Shown piece after piece: positions 13,803 through 22,123 of a DNA stretch of 64,000 bases (positions are counted from its first letter, which is position 1; every line of letters begins with the position of its first letter). Origin of the DNA: ZC4RG30 sp039932715 (GTDB taxonomy: Bacteria > Pseudomonadota > Gammaproteobacteria > Steroidobacterales > Steroidobacteraceae). Made by a program: the position numbers and the translations under genes. Where the stretch lies: contig JBDTPN010000016.1 in the NCBI GenBank assembly GCA_039932715.1, forward strand, positions 1 through 64,000. Direction: 5' to 3'. The notes under the pieces are model-generated. The model did no database searches. It was given only the letters and a program-made list of their open reading frames with translations, and was not told where the DNA came from.

Positions 13803-16625
13803 CTACCTGGCCAGCAGCGGCTTGAGGAATCGCGCCGTCTCCGAGGTTTTCGACTTGGCAACTTGCTCCGGTGTGCCGGTGACAAGCACGTTACCGCCAT
13901 GCGCGCCGCCGCCCGGACCCAGGTCGATGATCCAGTCAGCAGTCTTGATAACGTCCAGATTGTGTTCAATCACGACAATGGTGTTGCCCTCGTCGCGCAG
14001 CCGATGCAGCACGCGCAGCAACTGCGCCACGTCATGGAAATGCAGGCCGGTGGTGGGCTCGTCGAGTATGTATAGCGTGCGCCCAGTGGCGCGCTTGGCC
14101 AGTTCGCGCGCCAGCTTCACGCGCTGGGCTTCGCCACCGGAAAGTGTCGTCGCGTTCTGTCCCAGGCGCACATAGGAAAGCCCGACATCCTGCAAGGTCT
14201 GCAACTTCGAGGCCACCAGCGGAACCGCGGCAAAGAATGCCAGCGCGTCTTCGATGGTCATCTCCAGTACGTCGCGAATGGACTTGCCGCGATAGCGGAT
14301 CTCCAGTGTCTCGCGGTTGTAGCGCTGGCCCTTGCACACATCACAAGGCACATACACGTCGGGCAGAAAGTGCATCTCGACGCGAATGACGCCGTCTCCC
14401 TGGCAGGCTTCGCACCGCCCGCCCTTGACGTTGAAACTGAATCGACCTGGATCGTAGCCGCGCGCGCGCGCTTCGGGCACCTGTGCGAACAGTTCGCGTA
14501 AAGGCGCGAACAACCCGGTGTAAGTGGCAGGATTCGAGCGCGGTGTACGACCGATGGGACTCTGGTCGATATCGATCACGCGATCGATGTGCTCAAGTCC
14601 CGATACATTTTCAACCTTGGGCTGATCGTGCCCGGTGAGCCCCAGATGCAGCGAAGTCGCGGCATACAGTGTGTCGTTGATCAGTGTGGACTTGCCCGAA
14701 CCGGACACGCCGGTCACGCAGGTAAACAGCCCTATGGGAAATGCGGCGCTGACCGACTTGAGGTTGTTGCCCGTCGCCCCTATAAGCCGGATCTCGCGCT
14801 TGGCATCGCGTACAACGCGCATGGCCGGCAGTGGAATGGACAGCCGGCCCGACAGGTAGCCGCCGGTCAGTGAATTCGGATTGTCGCGCACCTGCGCGGG
14901 CGTTCCGCTGGCCACCACTTGCCCGCCGTGCACGCCCGCACCGGGGCCCAGGTCCAGCACGTATTCTGCGGCGAGAATGGCTTCCTGATCGTGCTCCACC
15001 ACGATGACGGTGTTGCCCAGGTCGCGCAGTCGTTGCAGCGTCACCAGCAGGCGCTGGTTGTCACGCTGGTGCAAGCCAATGGACGGTTCGTCGAGGATAT
15101 AAAGCACGCCGGTCAGGCCGGATCCCACCTGGCTGGCCAGGCGGATGCGTTGCGCTTCGCCGCCCGACAAGGTCTCGGCGCTGCGATCCAGCGTGAGGTA
15201 ATCCAGCCCCACGTCAACGAGAAAGCGCAGGCGATCGGCTACTTCCTTGACGATGCGCGCCGCGATTTCCCCGCGCCAACCCGTGATCGTCAATTCGTTG
15301 TACTGCTGCATGGCGTCGGCCACGCTGAGTCGCGATATCTCCGGCAAACTGCGACCGCCAACAAAAACGTTGCGCGCATTGATGTTGAGTCGCGCGCCAT
15401 CGCATTCCGGACAGCGACGCGTGCCGCGGTATTTCCCCAGTTCCTCGCGTACGGTCACTGATTCGGTTTCGCGGTAGCGGCGTTCGAGGTTGGGAATGAT
15501 TCCCTCGAAGGGATGCGCGCGCCTGGCCGCACGTCCGCGTGAATCCGTGTACTTGAACTCGATATCGGTGGTGCCGCTGCCATGCAGCACCATCGATTGC
15601 ACGTTGGCCGCCAGCGTTGACCATGGCACTTCGATGTCGAATTTGAAGTGTGCGGCCAGGGCGCGAATCATCTGGAAATAATAGGCGTTGCGTCGATCCC
15701 AACCACGGATCGCACCGCCTGCCAATGACAGTTGCGGCTGGGTCACCACGCGCTGTGGGTCGAAGAATTCCTGGAAGCCAAGTCCATCGCAGCTGGGGCA
15801 GGCGCCGGTTGGACTGTTGAATGAAAACAGCTTGGGCTCCATTTCGCCCACGCTGTAGCCGCACACCGGACAGGCGTGCTTGCTCGAGAAAGTGGTCTCT
15901 TCACGCTTGCCATGTGCAAGTGCCAGGCGTGCAATGCCGTTGCCAAGTCGCAGCGCTGTTTCAAATGATTCCGCGAGACGCTGCGCAATGTCAGGACGCA
16001 CCTTGAACCGGTCGACCACCGCTTCAATGTCGTGCTTGCGCTTGGGGTCCAGCTCCGGCGCGGCATCGATCTCATATGTGGTGCCGTCGATGCGTACGCG
16101 CACGAAACCCTGCGCAGTCAGGTCCGCCAGCACTTCGTCGTGCTCGCCCTTGCGTGCAGCCACCAGCGGCGCCAGCAGCAAACAGCTCTCGCCTTCGGGA
16201 AGTTTGAGCACCTGATCGACCATCTGGCTGACGGTCTGCGCGGCCAGGTCCACGCCATGTTCGGGACATCGCGGAATACCCGACCGTGCGTAGAGCAGGC
16301 GCAGATAGTCGTGGATCTCGGTCACCGTGCCCACGGTGGAGCGCGGATTGTGCGAGGTGGCTTTCTGTTCTATCGAGATTGCCGGCGACAGGCCCTCGAT
16401 GCTGTCCACGTCCGGCTTGTCCATCATCGACAGGAACTGCCGCGCGTAGGCAGACAGCGATTCGACATAGCGACGCTGTCCCTCGGCATAAAGCGTGTCG
16501 AAGGCCAGCGACGACTTGCCCGATCCGGACAGGCCGGTGATGACAATCAGCCGATTGCGCGGCAGGTCGACGTCGATATTGCGCAGGTTGTGGGTGCGGG
16601 CACCGCGAACGCGGATGAAATCCAT
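13803..16625 (-). CDS. uvrA: Excinuclease ABC subunit A
   Basis: UvrA recognises bulky DNA lesions and loads UvrB in nucleotide excision repair. The product has two ABC ATPase modules: Walker A GLSGSGKSSLAF near the start and GVSGSGKSTLIN in the second half, each with an LSGGEAQR signature. Zinc-finger cysteines are visible at CPVCGYSVGEMEPK and CEACQGDGVIRVEMHFLPD. Starting at 16625 (MDFIRVRGARTHN) gives 940 residues, the enteric length; an in-frame ATG at 16634 adds three residues. The frame stays open upstream to 17237 but that part is antisense to ssb and is rejected. It is divergent from ssb, as in enterics. No CTGT-N8-ACAG LexA box is seen. Confidence 0.97.
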   Translation of the reverse strand: MDFIRVRGARTHNLRNIDVDLPRNRLIVITGLSGSGKSSLAFDTLYAEGQRRYVESLSAYARQFLSMMDKPDVDSIEGLSPAISIEQKATSHNPRSTVGTVTEIHDYLRLLYARSGIPRCPEHGVDLAAQTVSQMVDQVLKLPEGESCLLLAPLVAARKGEHDEVLADLTAQGFVRVRIDGTTYEIDAAPELDPKRKHDIEAVVDRFKVRPDIAQRLAESFETALRLGNGIARLALAHGKREETTFSSKHACPVCGYSVGEMEPKLFSFNSPTGACPSCDGLGFQEFFDPQRVVTQPQLSLAGGAIRGWDRRNAYYFQMIRALAAHFKFDIEVPWSTLAANVQSMVLHGSGTTDIEFKYTDSRGRAARRAHPFEGIIPNLERRYRETESVTVREELGKYRGTRRCPECDGARLNINARNVFVGGRSLPEISRLSVADAMQQYNELTITGWRGEIAARIVKEVADRLRFLVDVGLDYLTLDRSAETLSGGEAQRIRLASQVGSGLTGVLYILDEPSIGLHQRDNQRLLVTLQRLRDLGNTVIVVEHDQEAILAAEYVLDLGPGAGVHGGQVVASGTPAQVRDNPNSLTGGYLSGRLSIPLPAMRVVRDAKREIRLIGATGNNLKSVSAAFPIGLFTCVTGVSGSGKSTLINDTLYAATSLHLGLTGHDQPKVENVSGLEHIDRVIDIDQSPIGRTPRSNPATYTGLFAPLRELFAQVPEARARGYDPGRFSFNVKGGRCEACQGDGVIRVEMHFLPDVYVPCDVCKGQRYNRETLEIRYRGKSIRDVLEMTIEDALAFFAAVPLVASKLQTLQDVGLSYVRLGQNATTLSGGEAQRVKLARELAKRATGRTLYILDEPTTGLHFHDVAQLLRVLHRLRDEGNTIVVIEHNLDVIKTADWIIDLGPGGGAHGGNVLVTGTPEQVAKSKTSETARFLKPLLAR

Positions 16626-16694
16626 TGAAGCCATGGGGCGGGCGTTGGGAAAACGATTACTATAGCCGTCCCAACCCCTCGAACTGCGATTTCC

Positions 16695-16729
16695 CGACCC
16701 TGTCTTGTACGACCCGGTCTTATGGGTCG
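16695..16729. promoter_or_regulatory. Direct/inverted hexamer repeats in the uvrA-ssb intergenic region
   Basis: CGACCC occurs at 16695-16700 and 16710-16715, and its reverse complement GGGTCG at 16724-16729, with spacers of 9 and 8 bases. This could be an operator or an RNA hairpin. The rest of the 183-base gap holds a TATAGT on the minus strand (16664-16659) that may be the uvrA -10. Confidence 0.3.
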
Positions 16730-16808
16730 ATCGCCACAGGTTTGGCGCTGGCGCCCACCGCCGGCCGGGGGCTAGGCTACGTTCAGGCAGCAATTCAAGG
16801 GGTTTCGC

Positions 16809-17285
16809 ATGGCACGCGGCATCAACAAGGTCATTCTCATCGGCAATCTCGGGCAGGACCCGGAAACCCGGACCACCCCTGGTGGAACCACGGTCACCAA
16901 CCTGCGCCTGGCGACTTCCGAAAGCTGGCGCGACAAGACTTCCGGCGAGATGAAAGAACAGACCGAGTGGCACACCATCGTGATGTGGGGCCGCCTGGGC
17001 GAAATCGGGGCTGAATACCTGCGTAAGGGCTCGCAGGTCTATATCGAAGGCCGGCTGCAAACCCGCAAGTGGCAGGACAAGGCCACGGGCAACGACCGTT
17101 ATTCCACCGAAGTGGTCGCCAGCGAAATGCAGATGCTGGGCGGGCGCGGCGGCAGTGGCGGCGGGGCCACCGAGACCCGCGATCGCCGCGAGCCACCTGC
17201 AGAGGCTTCCGGGCATTCCAGCGGGGACACGGGCCAATCGAAAGCTGCACCCGCCGGGGATTTCGACGACGACATCCCGTTCTAG
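16809..17285 (+). CDS. ssb: Single-stranded DNA-binding protein
   Basis: SSB coats ssDNA in replication, repair and recombination. The 158-residue protein has the OB fold (MARGINKVILIGNLGQDPET, WHTIVMWGRLGEIGAEYLRK, GSQVYIEGRLQTRKWQDK), a Gly-rich linker and the acidic partner-binding tip FDDDIPF. AAGGGG lies upstream of the ATG. It is divergent from uvrA. Confidence 0.97.
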   Translation: MARGINKVILIGNLGQDPETRTTPGGTTVTNLRLATSESWRDKTSGEMKEQTEWHTIVMWGRLGEIGAEYLRKGSQVYIEGRLQTRKWQDKATGNDRYSTEVVASEMQMLGGRGGSGGGATETRDRREPPAEASGHSSGDTGQSKAAPAGDFDDDIPF

Positions 17286-17330
17286 GCCGAAGCGTCGCTA
17301 TAGGGTCGTAAAAGTACCGACCGCGTCCCG

Positions 17331-17379
17331 TTACCCATCCAGACCGGCACCCTACTATGCCCTCCAATCTGGAGAGGGC
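17331..17379 (+). promoter_or_regulatory. Promoter and RBS-sequestering hairpin upstream of the nuclease gene
   Basis: -35-like TTACCC (17331-17336), a 16-base spacer, and -10 TACTAT (17353-17358). The predicted transcript starts near 17365. Stem GCCCTC (17359-17364) can pair with GAGGGC (17374-17379), which covers the Shine-Dalgarno GGAGAGG three bases before the ATG at 17382. If transcription starts at 17365 the left arm would be lost, so the hairpin matters only for transcripts that start upstream. Confidence 0.4.
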
Positions 17380-17381
17380 AT

Positions 17382-18383
17382 ATGCCTGTCTATCGTTGCG
17401 CGGCCTGCGGTTTAGTCGGTGAGGGCACCAAGGCCCCGGCTGGATCAAGAATTCCCTGTGCCAAATGCGCGGCGAGCTGCGTGCTGTTTGCAACGCCTTT
17501 CTATGTGGAGAAGCTGACGGAGCGCTACCTTGCGGCCCGCCGTGAGCTCGAGACGCTCAAGGTTGCACTCACGAATCCGGCCGAAGAAGCTTCGCCGGAT
17601 AAAACCTCGGCAGTCGCGACATCCCCGCAGCTTGATGAACTGCATAACTCCAACCAGCTCGCGACTGAGGAACAGCACAGACCTCTCACTGACTGGTTCA
17701 AGGCACGACAGATAAAGGTCTCACATGACCTGCATGCCGTCGATACCACCGGGTTCTTCGACGAAGCCGCCCGGGAAATCGGCGACCATCAGCATGCACT
17801 TTCTGCATTGATGGACCAGATCTGTTTCGCGTATCGCAAGGAGATTAACTGGTTGGAAGTTGACCTCGGTCGATACGACCCTCTGGTGCGGCAGGAGGTA
17901 GTGGGGTTCTGTCGCGAGCTTTACAGCCACACGCTTTTTGCGAAGTACAAGTACAACAATCAGGCGAAGATTCTGAGCCTGGGCATTCAGCCAGCTAAGG
18001 CCGTGCGTGCATTCTTCACCGGTGGATGGCTCGAGTGGTACGCCCTGACGACGTTGCTGACGATGTGCATGCAGCGCGGGCGAGAATTCTCATGCGCACG
18101 CGGCTCAATAGTTTCACTGCAGAATGCGGAGACCCGGGAGCTTGACGTCGCTGTGCTGGTCTCCGGGCGAACATTGCTGGTGATCGAGTGCAAAACCGGT
18201 GAGTTCCGCGGGGAGATTGAAAAGTACGTGCAACTGCGCAAGCGCCTGGGCATCGACAGCACCCAGTTCATCATTTGTAGCCCCGACCTGGAAGAGCAGG
18301 CCGCCACTGGGCTAAGCGCCATGTATGGGCTGACATTCGTAAATCTGGCTTCGTTGAGGACCCATCTGGCGGTTTTCATGTAG
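17382..18383 (+). CDS. Zinc-ribbon protein with C-terminal DUF1887/Card1-like PD-(D/E)xK nuclease domain
   Basis: A 333-residue protein standing alone between ssb and miaB. The N-terminus has two CxxC knuckles (Cys6/Cys9 and Cys26/Cys29), a likely zinc ribbon. A helical middle region follows (about 41-200). The C-terminal 120 residues look like the nuclease domain of DUF1887/Card1 proteins: GGWLEWY (Glu218), RELDVAVL (Asp255) and VIECKTGEF (Glu269, Lys271), a complete PD-(D/E)xK set. Card1-type effectors carry an N-terminal CARF sensor for cyclic oligoadenylate; here a zinc ribbon and helical region take that place and there is no CRISPR array or cyclase next to it. Defence, transposition or repair roles are all possible. 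The fold assignment is from motif reading only. Confidence 0.65.
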   Translation: MPVYRCAACGLVGEGTKAPAGSRIPCAKCAASCVLFATPFYVEKLTERYLAARRELETLKVALTNPAEEASPDKTSAVATSPQLDELHNSNQLATEEQHRPLTDWFKARQIKVSHDLHAVDTTGFFDEAAREIGDHQHALSALMDQICFAYRKEINWLEVDLGRYDPLVRQEVVGFCRELYSHTLFAKYKYNNQAKILSLGIQPAKAVRAFFTGGWLEWYALTTLLTMCMQRGREFSCARGSIVSLQNAETRELDVAVLVSGRTLLVIECKTGEFRGEIEKYVQLRKRLGIDSTQFIICSPDLEEQAATGLSAMYGLTFVNLASLRTHLAVFM

Positions 18384-18467
18384 GCGGCAGCCCTGAATTG
18401 GGCCGGAGATTCCATTGTGCGCTGCACAATCGGTAGAATCCGGGGTCACTCCTTGGTCCAGGGCCCC

Positions 18468-19820
18468 ATGTCCGGTCGCTACTTCATCAAGACCTTTGGC
18501 TGCCAGATGAACGAATACGACTCCACCCGAATGGGTGACGTACTCGCCGCTGCCGAAGGGCTCACGCCCACCACCGACGAAGCCTCGGCAGACATCTTGC
18601 TGATGAATACCTGTTCGGTGCGCGACAAGGCCGAAGACAAAGTCTATTCGCTGCTGGGAACCTGGAAGGCGCTCAAGGCGCAGCGCCCCGGACTGATCAT
18701 CGGTGTTGGCGGCTGCGTGGCCAGCCAGGAAGGTGCGGCCATCACGGCCCGCGCGCCTTACGTCGACCTGGTGTTCGGACCGCAGACCATTCATCGCCTG
18801 CCAGACATGCTGGCCGCATTGCGCGGCAGCGGCAAACCGCAGATCGACATCAGCTTTCCCGAGATCGAGAAGTTTGATCGACTGCCGGCTGCCAGGGCGC
18901 GCGGCGCCAGCGCCTTCGTCTCGATCATGGAAGGCTGCAGCAAATTCTGCAGTTACTGCGTCGTGCCCTACACGCGCGGCGAAGAAGTCAGTCGGCCGGC
19001 AGCATCGGTGCTCGAGGAAGTACGTGGCCTGGTATCGCAGGGCGTGGGCGAGATCACGCTGCTGGGTCAGAACGTCAACGCCTATGAGGGGCCGCGGCAG
19101 GACGGTGCGCCCATGGACCTGGGGCAATTGATACTGGCCATCAGTGCGATGCCCACCGTGGAGCGGATCAGGTTCACCACCTCGCATCCCATCAATTTCG
19201 ACGATGCGCTGGTCGCAGCCTTTGCGCGCACGCGCAAGCTGGCCAATCACATGCACCTGCCGGTGCAAAGCGGTTCGGACCGCATACTGGCGCTGATGCG
19301 CCGCGGCTACACGGTGCTGGAATTCAAGCAGAAGCTGCGCCGGTTACGCGCAGTGCGACCGGACATTCCCATATCCACGGACATCATTGTCGGATTTCCT
19401 GGCGAGACCGAGCGTGATTTCCAGCAGACGCTGGATCTCACGCAAGAAATCGGTTTCGACCAGTCGTACAGCTTCATCTACAGTCGCCGCCCCGGCACAC
19501 CCGCCGCATCATTGCCCGATGACGTGACGGCCGAGGTCAAGTCGCAGCGTTTGTCTCGCTTGCAGGCCCTGCTTGATTCGCAGGCGCGCGCGATCTCGCG
19601 CGCCATGGTCGGCAGCGTGCAGCGTGTATTGGTGGAGCGGCCTTCGCGCCGCGACGCGCTGGAGCTGGCCGGCCGCACCGAGAATAACCGCTGGGTCAAC
19701 TTTGCCGGTTCGGCCGCGCTGATCCAGAAATTTGTCGATGTGGAAATTGTCGAGGCATTGAACAACTCGCTGCGCGGCCGATTGATGCAGGGCACACCTG
19801 TAATGGAGCAGCGCGCTTGA
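18468..19820 (+). CDS. miaB: tRNA-2-methylthio-N6-dimethylallyladenosine synthase MiaB
   Basis: MiaB is a radical-SAM methylthiotransferase that modifies i6A37 in tRNAs reading UNN codons. The 450-residue protein has the UPF0004 domain with the auxiliary-cluster cysteines (FGCQMNEYDS, NTCSVR, GGCVASQ), the radical-SAM motif GCSKFCSYCVVPYTRG (CxxxCxxC) and a C-terminal TRAM domain. The start at 18468 (MSGRYFIKTFGCQ) matches the family; an open frame begins 17 codons earlier. A TAGAAT at 18434-18439 may be the -10. It overlaps ybeZ by four bases. Confidence 0.97.
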   Translation: MSGRYFIKTFGCQMNEYDSTRMGDVLAAAEGLTPTTDEASADILLMNTCSVRDKAEDKVYSLLGTWKALKAQRPGLIIGVGGCVASQEGAAITARAPYVDLVFGPQTIHRLPDMLAALRGSGKPQIDISFPEIEKFDRLPAARARGASAFVSIMEGCSKFCSYCVVPYTRGEEVSRPAASVLEEVRGLVSQGVGEITLLGQNVNAYEGPRQDGAPMDLGQLILAISAMPTVERIRFTTSHPINFDDALVAAFARTRKLANHMHLPVQSGSDRILALMRRGYTVLEFKQKLRRLRAVRPDIPISTDIIVGFPGETERDFQQTLDLTQEIGFDQSYSFIYSRRPGTPAASLPDDVTAEVKSQRLSRLQALLDSQARAISRAMVGSVQRVLVERPSRRDALELAGRTENNRWVNFAGSAALIQKFVDVEIVEALNNSLRGRLMQGTPVMEQRA

Positions 19821-20824
19821 AGTCACGACGCGAGGGAGCCGCCGCCCAGGACCTGCCTGTTGAATTCGAATTGCTACCTGAGGACAACGCACGCCTGGCG
19901 GTATTGTGTGGTCCCCTGGACCAGAACCTGCGCCTGGTCGAGCAACGCTTCGGCGTGGAAGTGCGGCGCCGTGGCAACCAGTTCCGCGTGGCCGGCGAGC
20001 GGTCGGGCGGGGCTGAGCGGGTGCTGCGCGACCTGTTCGACCTGACCGGCAATGGCGGCAGTGTCGACCTCCCTGACGTGCACCTGGCGCTGCGCGAACA
20101 TGAGTCCCTGGGCGAGGGGAATCCGCTGCGGGCTGCCACCACCACACTGGCCGCCGGCGACGGCATAGCGCGCGTGCCGCGGGGCCTGATTCGCGCGCGG
20201 GGTCCGCACCAGAAGGACTACCTCGGCGCCATCCACAGCCATGATCTTGCCTTCGGCATTGGTCCGGCAGGTACGGGCAAGACCTACCTGGCCGTGGCCT
20301 GCGCAGTGGAAGCGTTGCATAGCGAACGCGTGCGCCGCATCGTGCTGGTTCGACCGGCGGTGGAGGCCGGCGAGCGATTGGGCTTCCTGCCTGGCGACCT
20401 GACGCAGAAAGTGGATCCGTACCTGCGACCCATGTACGACGCACTGTACGAGATGATGGGATTCGACCGCGTTGCGCGGCTCATTGAACGCAGCGTCATT
20501 GAAGTTGCGCCACTGGCGTTCATGCGTGGCCGATCGCTCAATGAATCGTTCATCATCCTTGATGAGGCGCAGAACACCACTCCGGAACAGATGAAGATGT
20601 TCCTGACGCGCATCGGCTTCGGCTCGCACGCCGTGGTCACTGGCGATGTAACGCAGACCGACCTGCCTGCTGGCAAGCCGTCGGGACTGCGTAACGTGAT
20701 AGATCTGCTGCGCGGCGTGGATGGGATTTCATTTTCCTGGTTCGATGCCGGCGATGTGGTGCGGCATCCGCTGGTGCAACGCATTGTCATGGCCTATGAA
20801 GCACACGCCGGGGATCCCGGATGA
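19817..20824 (+). CDS. ybeZ: PhoH-like ATPase YbeZ
   Basis: A 335-residue PhoH-family ATPase, thought to act with the rRNA-maturation endonuclease YbeY. Walker A is GPAGTGKTYLAV and Walker B is FIILDEAQNT. The start is TTG in a TTGA overlap with the miaB stop, indicating translational coupling. The 3' end overlaps ybeY by four bases (ATGA). The order miaB-ybeZ-ybeY-corC-lnt is the standard one. Confidence 0.95.
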   Translation: MKSRREGAAAQDLPVEFELLPEDNARLAVLCGPLDQNLRLVEQRFGVEVRRRGNQFRVAGERSGGAERVLRDLFDLTGNGGSVDLPDVHLALREHESLGEGNPLRAATTTLAAGDGIARVPRGLIRARGPHQKDYLGAIHSHDLAFGIGPAGTGKTYLAVACAVEALHSERVRRIVLVRPAVEAGERLGFLPGDLTQKVDPYLRPMYDALYEMMGFDRVARLIERSVIEVAPLAFMRGRSLNESFIILDEAQNTTPEQMKMFLTRIGFGSHAVVTGDVTQTDLPAGKPSGLRNVIDLLRGVDGISFSWFDAGDVVRHPLVQRIVMAYEAHAGDPG

Positions 20825-21276
20825 GCCGCCTGCCGCTGGTAGTGGAGTGCATCGCCCCGGCGCACATGCGCGCGCCGTCGCGCCGCTCGCTGGCCAAATG
20901 GGCCAACGCCGCGCTGGGTGCGCGCGGCCAGGGCAAGGAGCTGGCACTCAAGCTGGTGTCGCAGCCGCAGATGCGCGCGCTCAATCGCCACTACCGCGGC
21001 AAGGATAAGCCCACCAATGTGCTGGCTTTTCCAGCAGTGGGAGCGCAAGGCGCCATCCCGCAGCCGCTGGGAGATGTGGTGATCTGCCCGGCAGTACTGA
21101 GGCGCGAGGCGCAGGCGCAGGGCAAGACGTTGCAGGCCCACTGGGCGCACCTGGTGGTGCACGGCACTTTGCACCTGGCCGGTTTCGATCATGAAGTGCA
21201 ACGCGATGCACAACGCATGGAACGGCGCGAGATCGCGGTGCTGCGGTCGCTGGGATTCAACAACCCGTATGTCTGA
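20821..21276 (+). CDS. ybeY: Endoribonuclease YbeY
   Basis: YbeY is a zinc-dependent endoribonuclease in 16S rRNA 3'-end maturation and 70S quality control. The zinc motif H-x3-H-x5-H is seen in HGTLHLAGFDH. The 151-residue length is normal. It overlaps ybeZ by four bases and corC by eight. Confidence 0.96.
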   Translation: MSRLPLVVECIAPAHMRAPSRRSLAKWANAALGARGQGKELALKLVSQPQMRALNRHYRGKDKPTNVLAFPAVGAQGAIPQPLGDVVICPAVLRREAQAQGKTLQAHWAHLVVHGTLHLAGFDHEVQRDAQRMERREIAVLRSLGFNNPYV

Positions 21277-22123
21277 AGACAAGAGCCCCACGCAGAAAAT
21301 CCTGCGCAGCATCCGCAAATTCACCGCGCCCAAGGACCGGCCGCAGTTGCGCGAGCTGCTGCGCAATGCCGCCGGCGCGGGCCTGCTCGACTCCGACGCG
21401 CTGTCCATGGTCGAGGGCGTGCTTGATGTGTCCGACCTTCAGGTGCGCGACATCATGGTGCCGCACAACCAGATGATCTGCGTGCATGGCGATGACATGC
21501 CGCAACAGATCCTGTCCGTGGCGATCGATTCGGGTCACTCGCGCTTTCCGGTGCTGGAGCCCGATGGCGAGAAGATCATCGGCATTCTGCTGGCCAAGGA
21601 TCTGCTGAGACTATTGACCCTCAACAACGGCGCCAGCTTTTATATCCGCGACTGGATGCGCAAGGCGCTATTCGTGCCCGAATCCAAGCGTGTCAACGTG
21701 CTGCTCAAGGAGCTGCGCATGGGCCGCAATCATATGGCTGTGGCCGTGGATGAATACGGCAGCGTGGCGGGCCTGGTAACCATTGAAGACGTCATCGAGC
21801 AGATCATCGGCGAGATCGACGATGAGTACGATGTGGAGGCGGAGAAGAACATCCGTCGCGAAGGCGAACGCCAGTTCGCGGTGCAGGGCGCCACCCGCAT
21901 CGGGGAATTCAATGAATACTTCGCCGCGCAGTTTCCCGACGCCGAGTTCGACACCATTGCCGGGCTGGTGACACAGCATTTCGGCCGCCTGCCGCGGCGC
22001 GGCGAGGCCGCCCTGATCGAAGGCTTCGAATTCCGGGTGATTCGCGCGGATCGGCGGCGCATCGAAACCCTGCGCGTCACTTCGCCACCCGGCGATGCAG
22101 CAGTTGCGGATGAAAGTGGATGA
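21269..22123 (+). CDS. corC: CorC/YbeX-family CBS-domain protein
   Basis: A 284-residue cytoplasmic protein with two CBS domains (around DLQVRDIMVPHNQMICVHGD and RDWMRKALFVPESKRVNVLL) and a C-terminal CorC_HlyC domain. The family is linked to Mg/Co efflux and to ribosome-related stress. Start is the ATG at 21269, inside the ybeY 3' end. It overlaps lnt by four bases. Confidence 0.94.
   Translation: MSEDKSPTQKILRSIRKFTAPKDRPQLRELLRNAAGAGLLDSDALSMVEGVLDVSDLQVRDIMVPHNQMICVHGDDMPQQILSVAIDSGHSRFPVLEPDGEKIIGILLAKDLLRLLTLNNGASFYIRDWMRKALFVPESKRVNVLLKELRMGRNHMAVAVDEYGSVAGLVTIEDVIEQIIGEIDDEYDVEAEKNIRREGERQFAVQGATRIGEFNEYFAAQFPDAEFDTIAGLVTQHFGRLPRRGEAALIEGFEFRVIRADRRRIETLRVTSPPGDAAVADESG

Noticed and set aside
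16635..16808. LexA (SOS) box for uvrA or ssb
   Set aside because: No CTGT-N8-ACAG or close variant was found in the interval.
13803..17237. An 1144-residue UvrA reading frame
   Set aside because: The first 200 or so codons are antisense to ssb and the intergenic region; UvrA homology starts at 16625.
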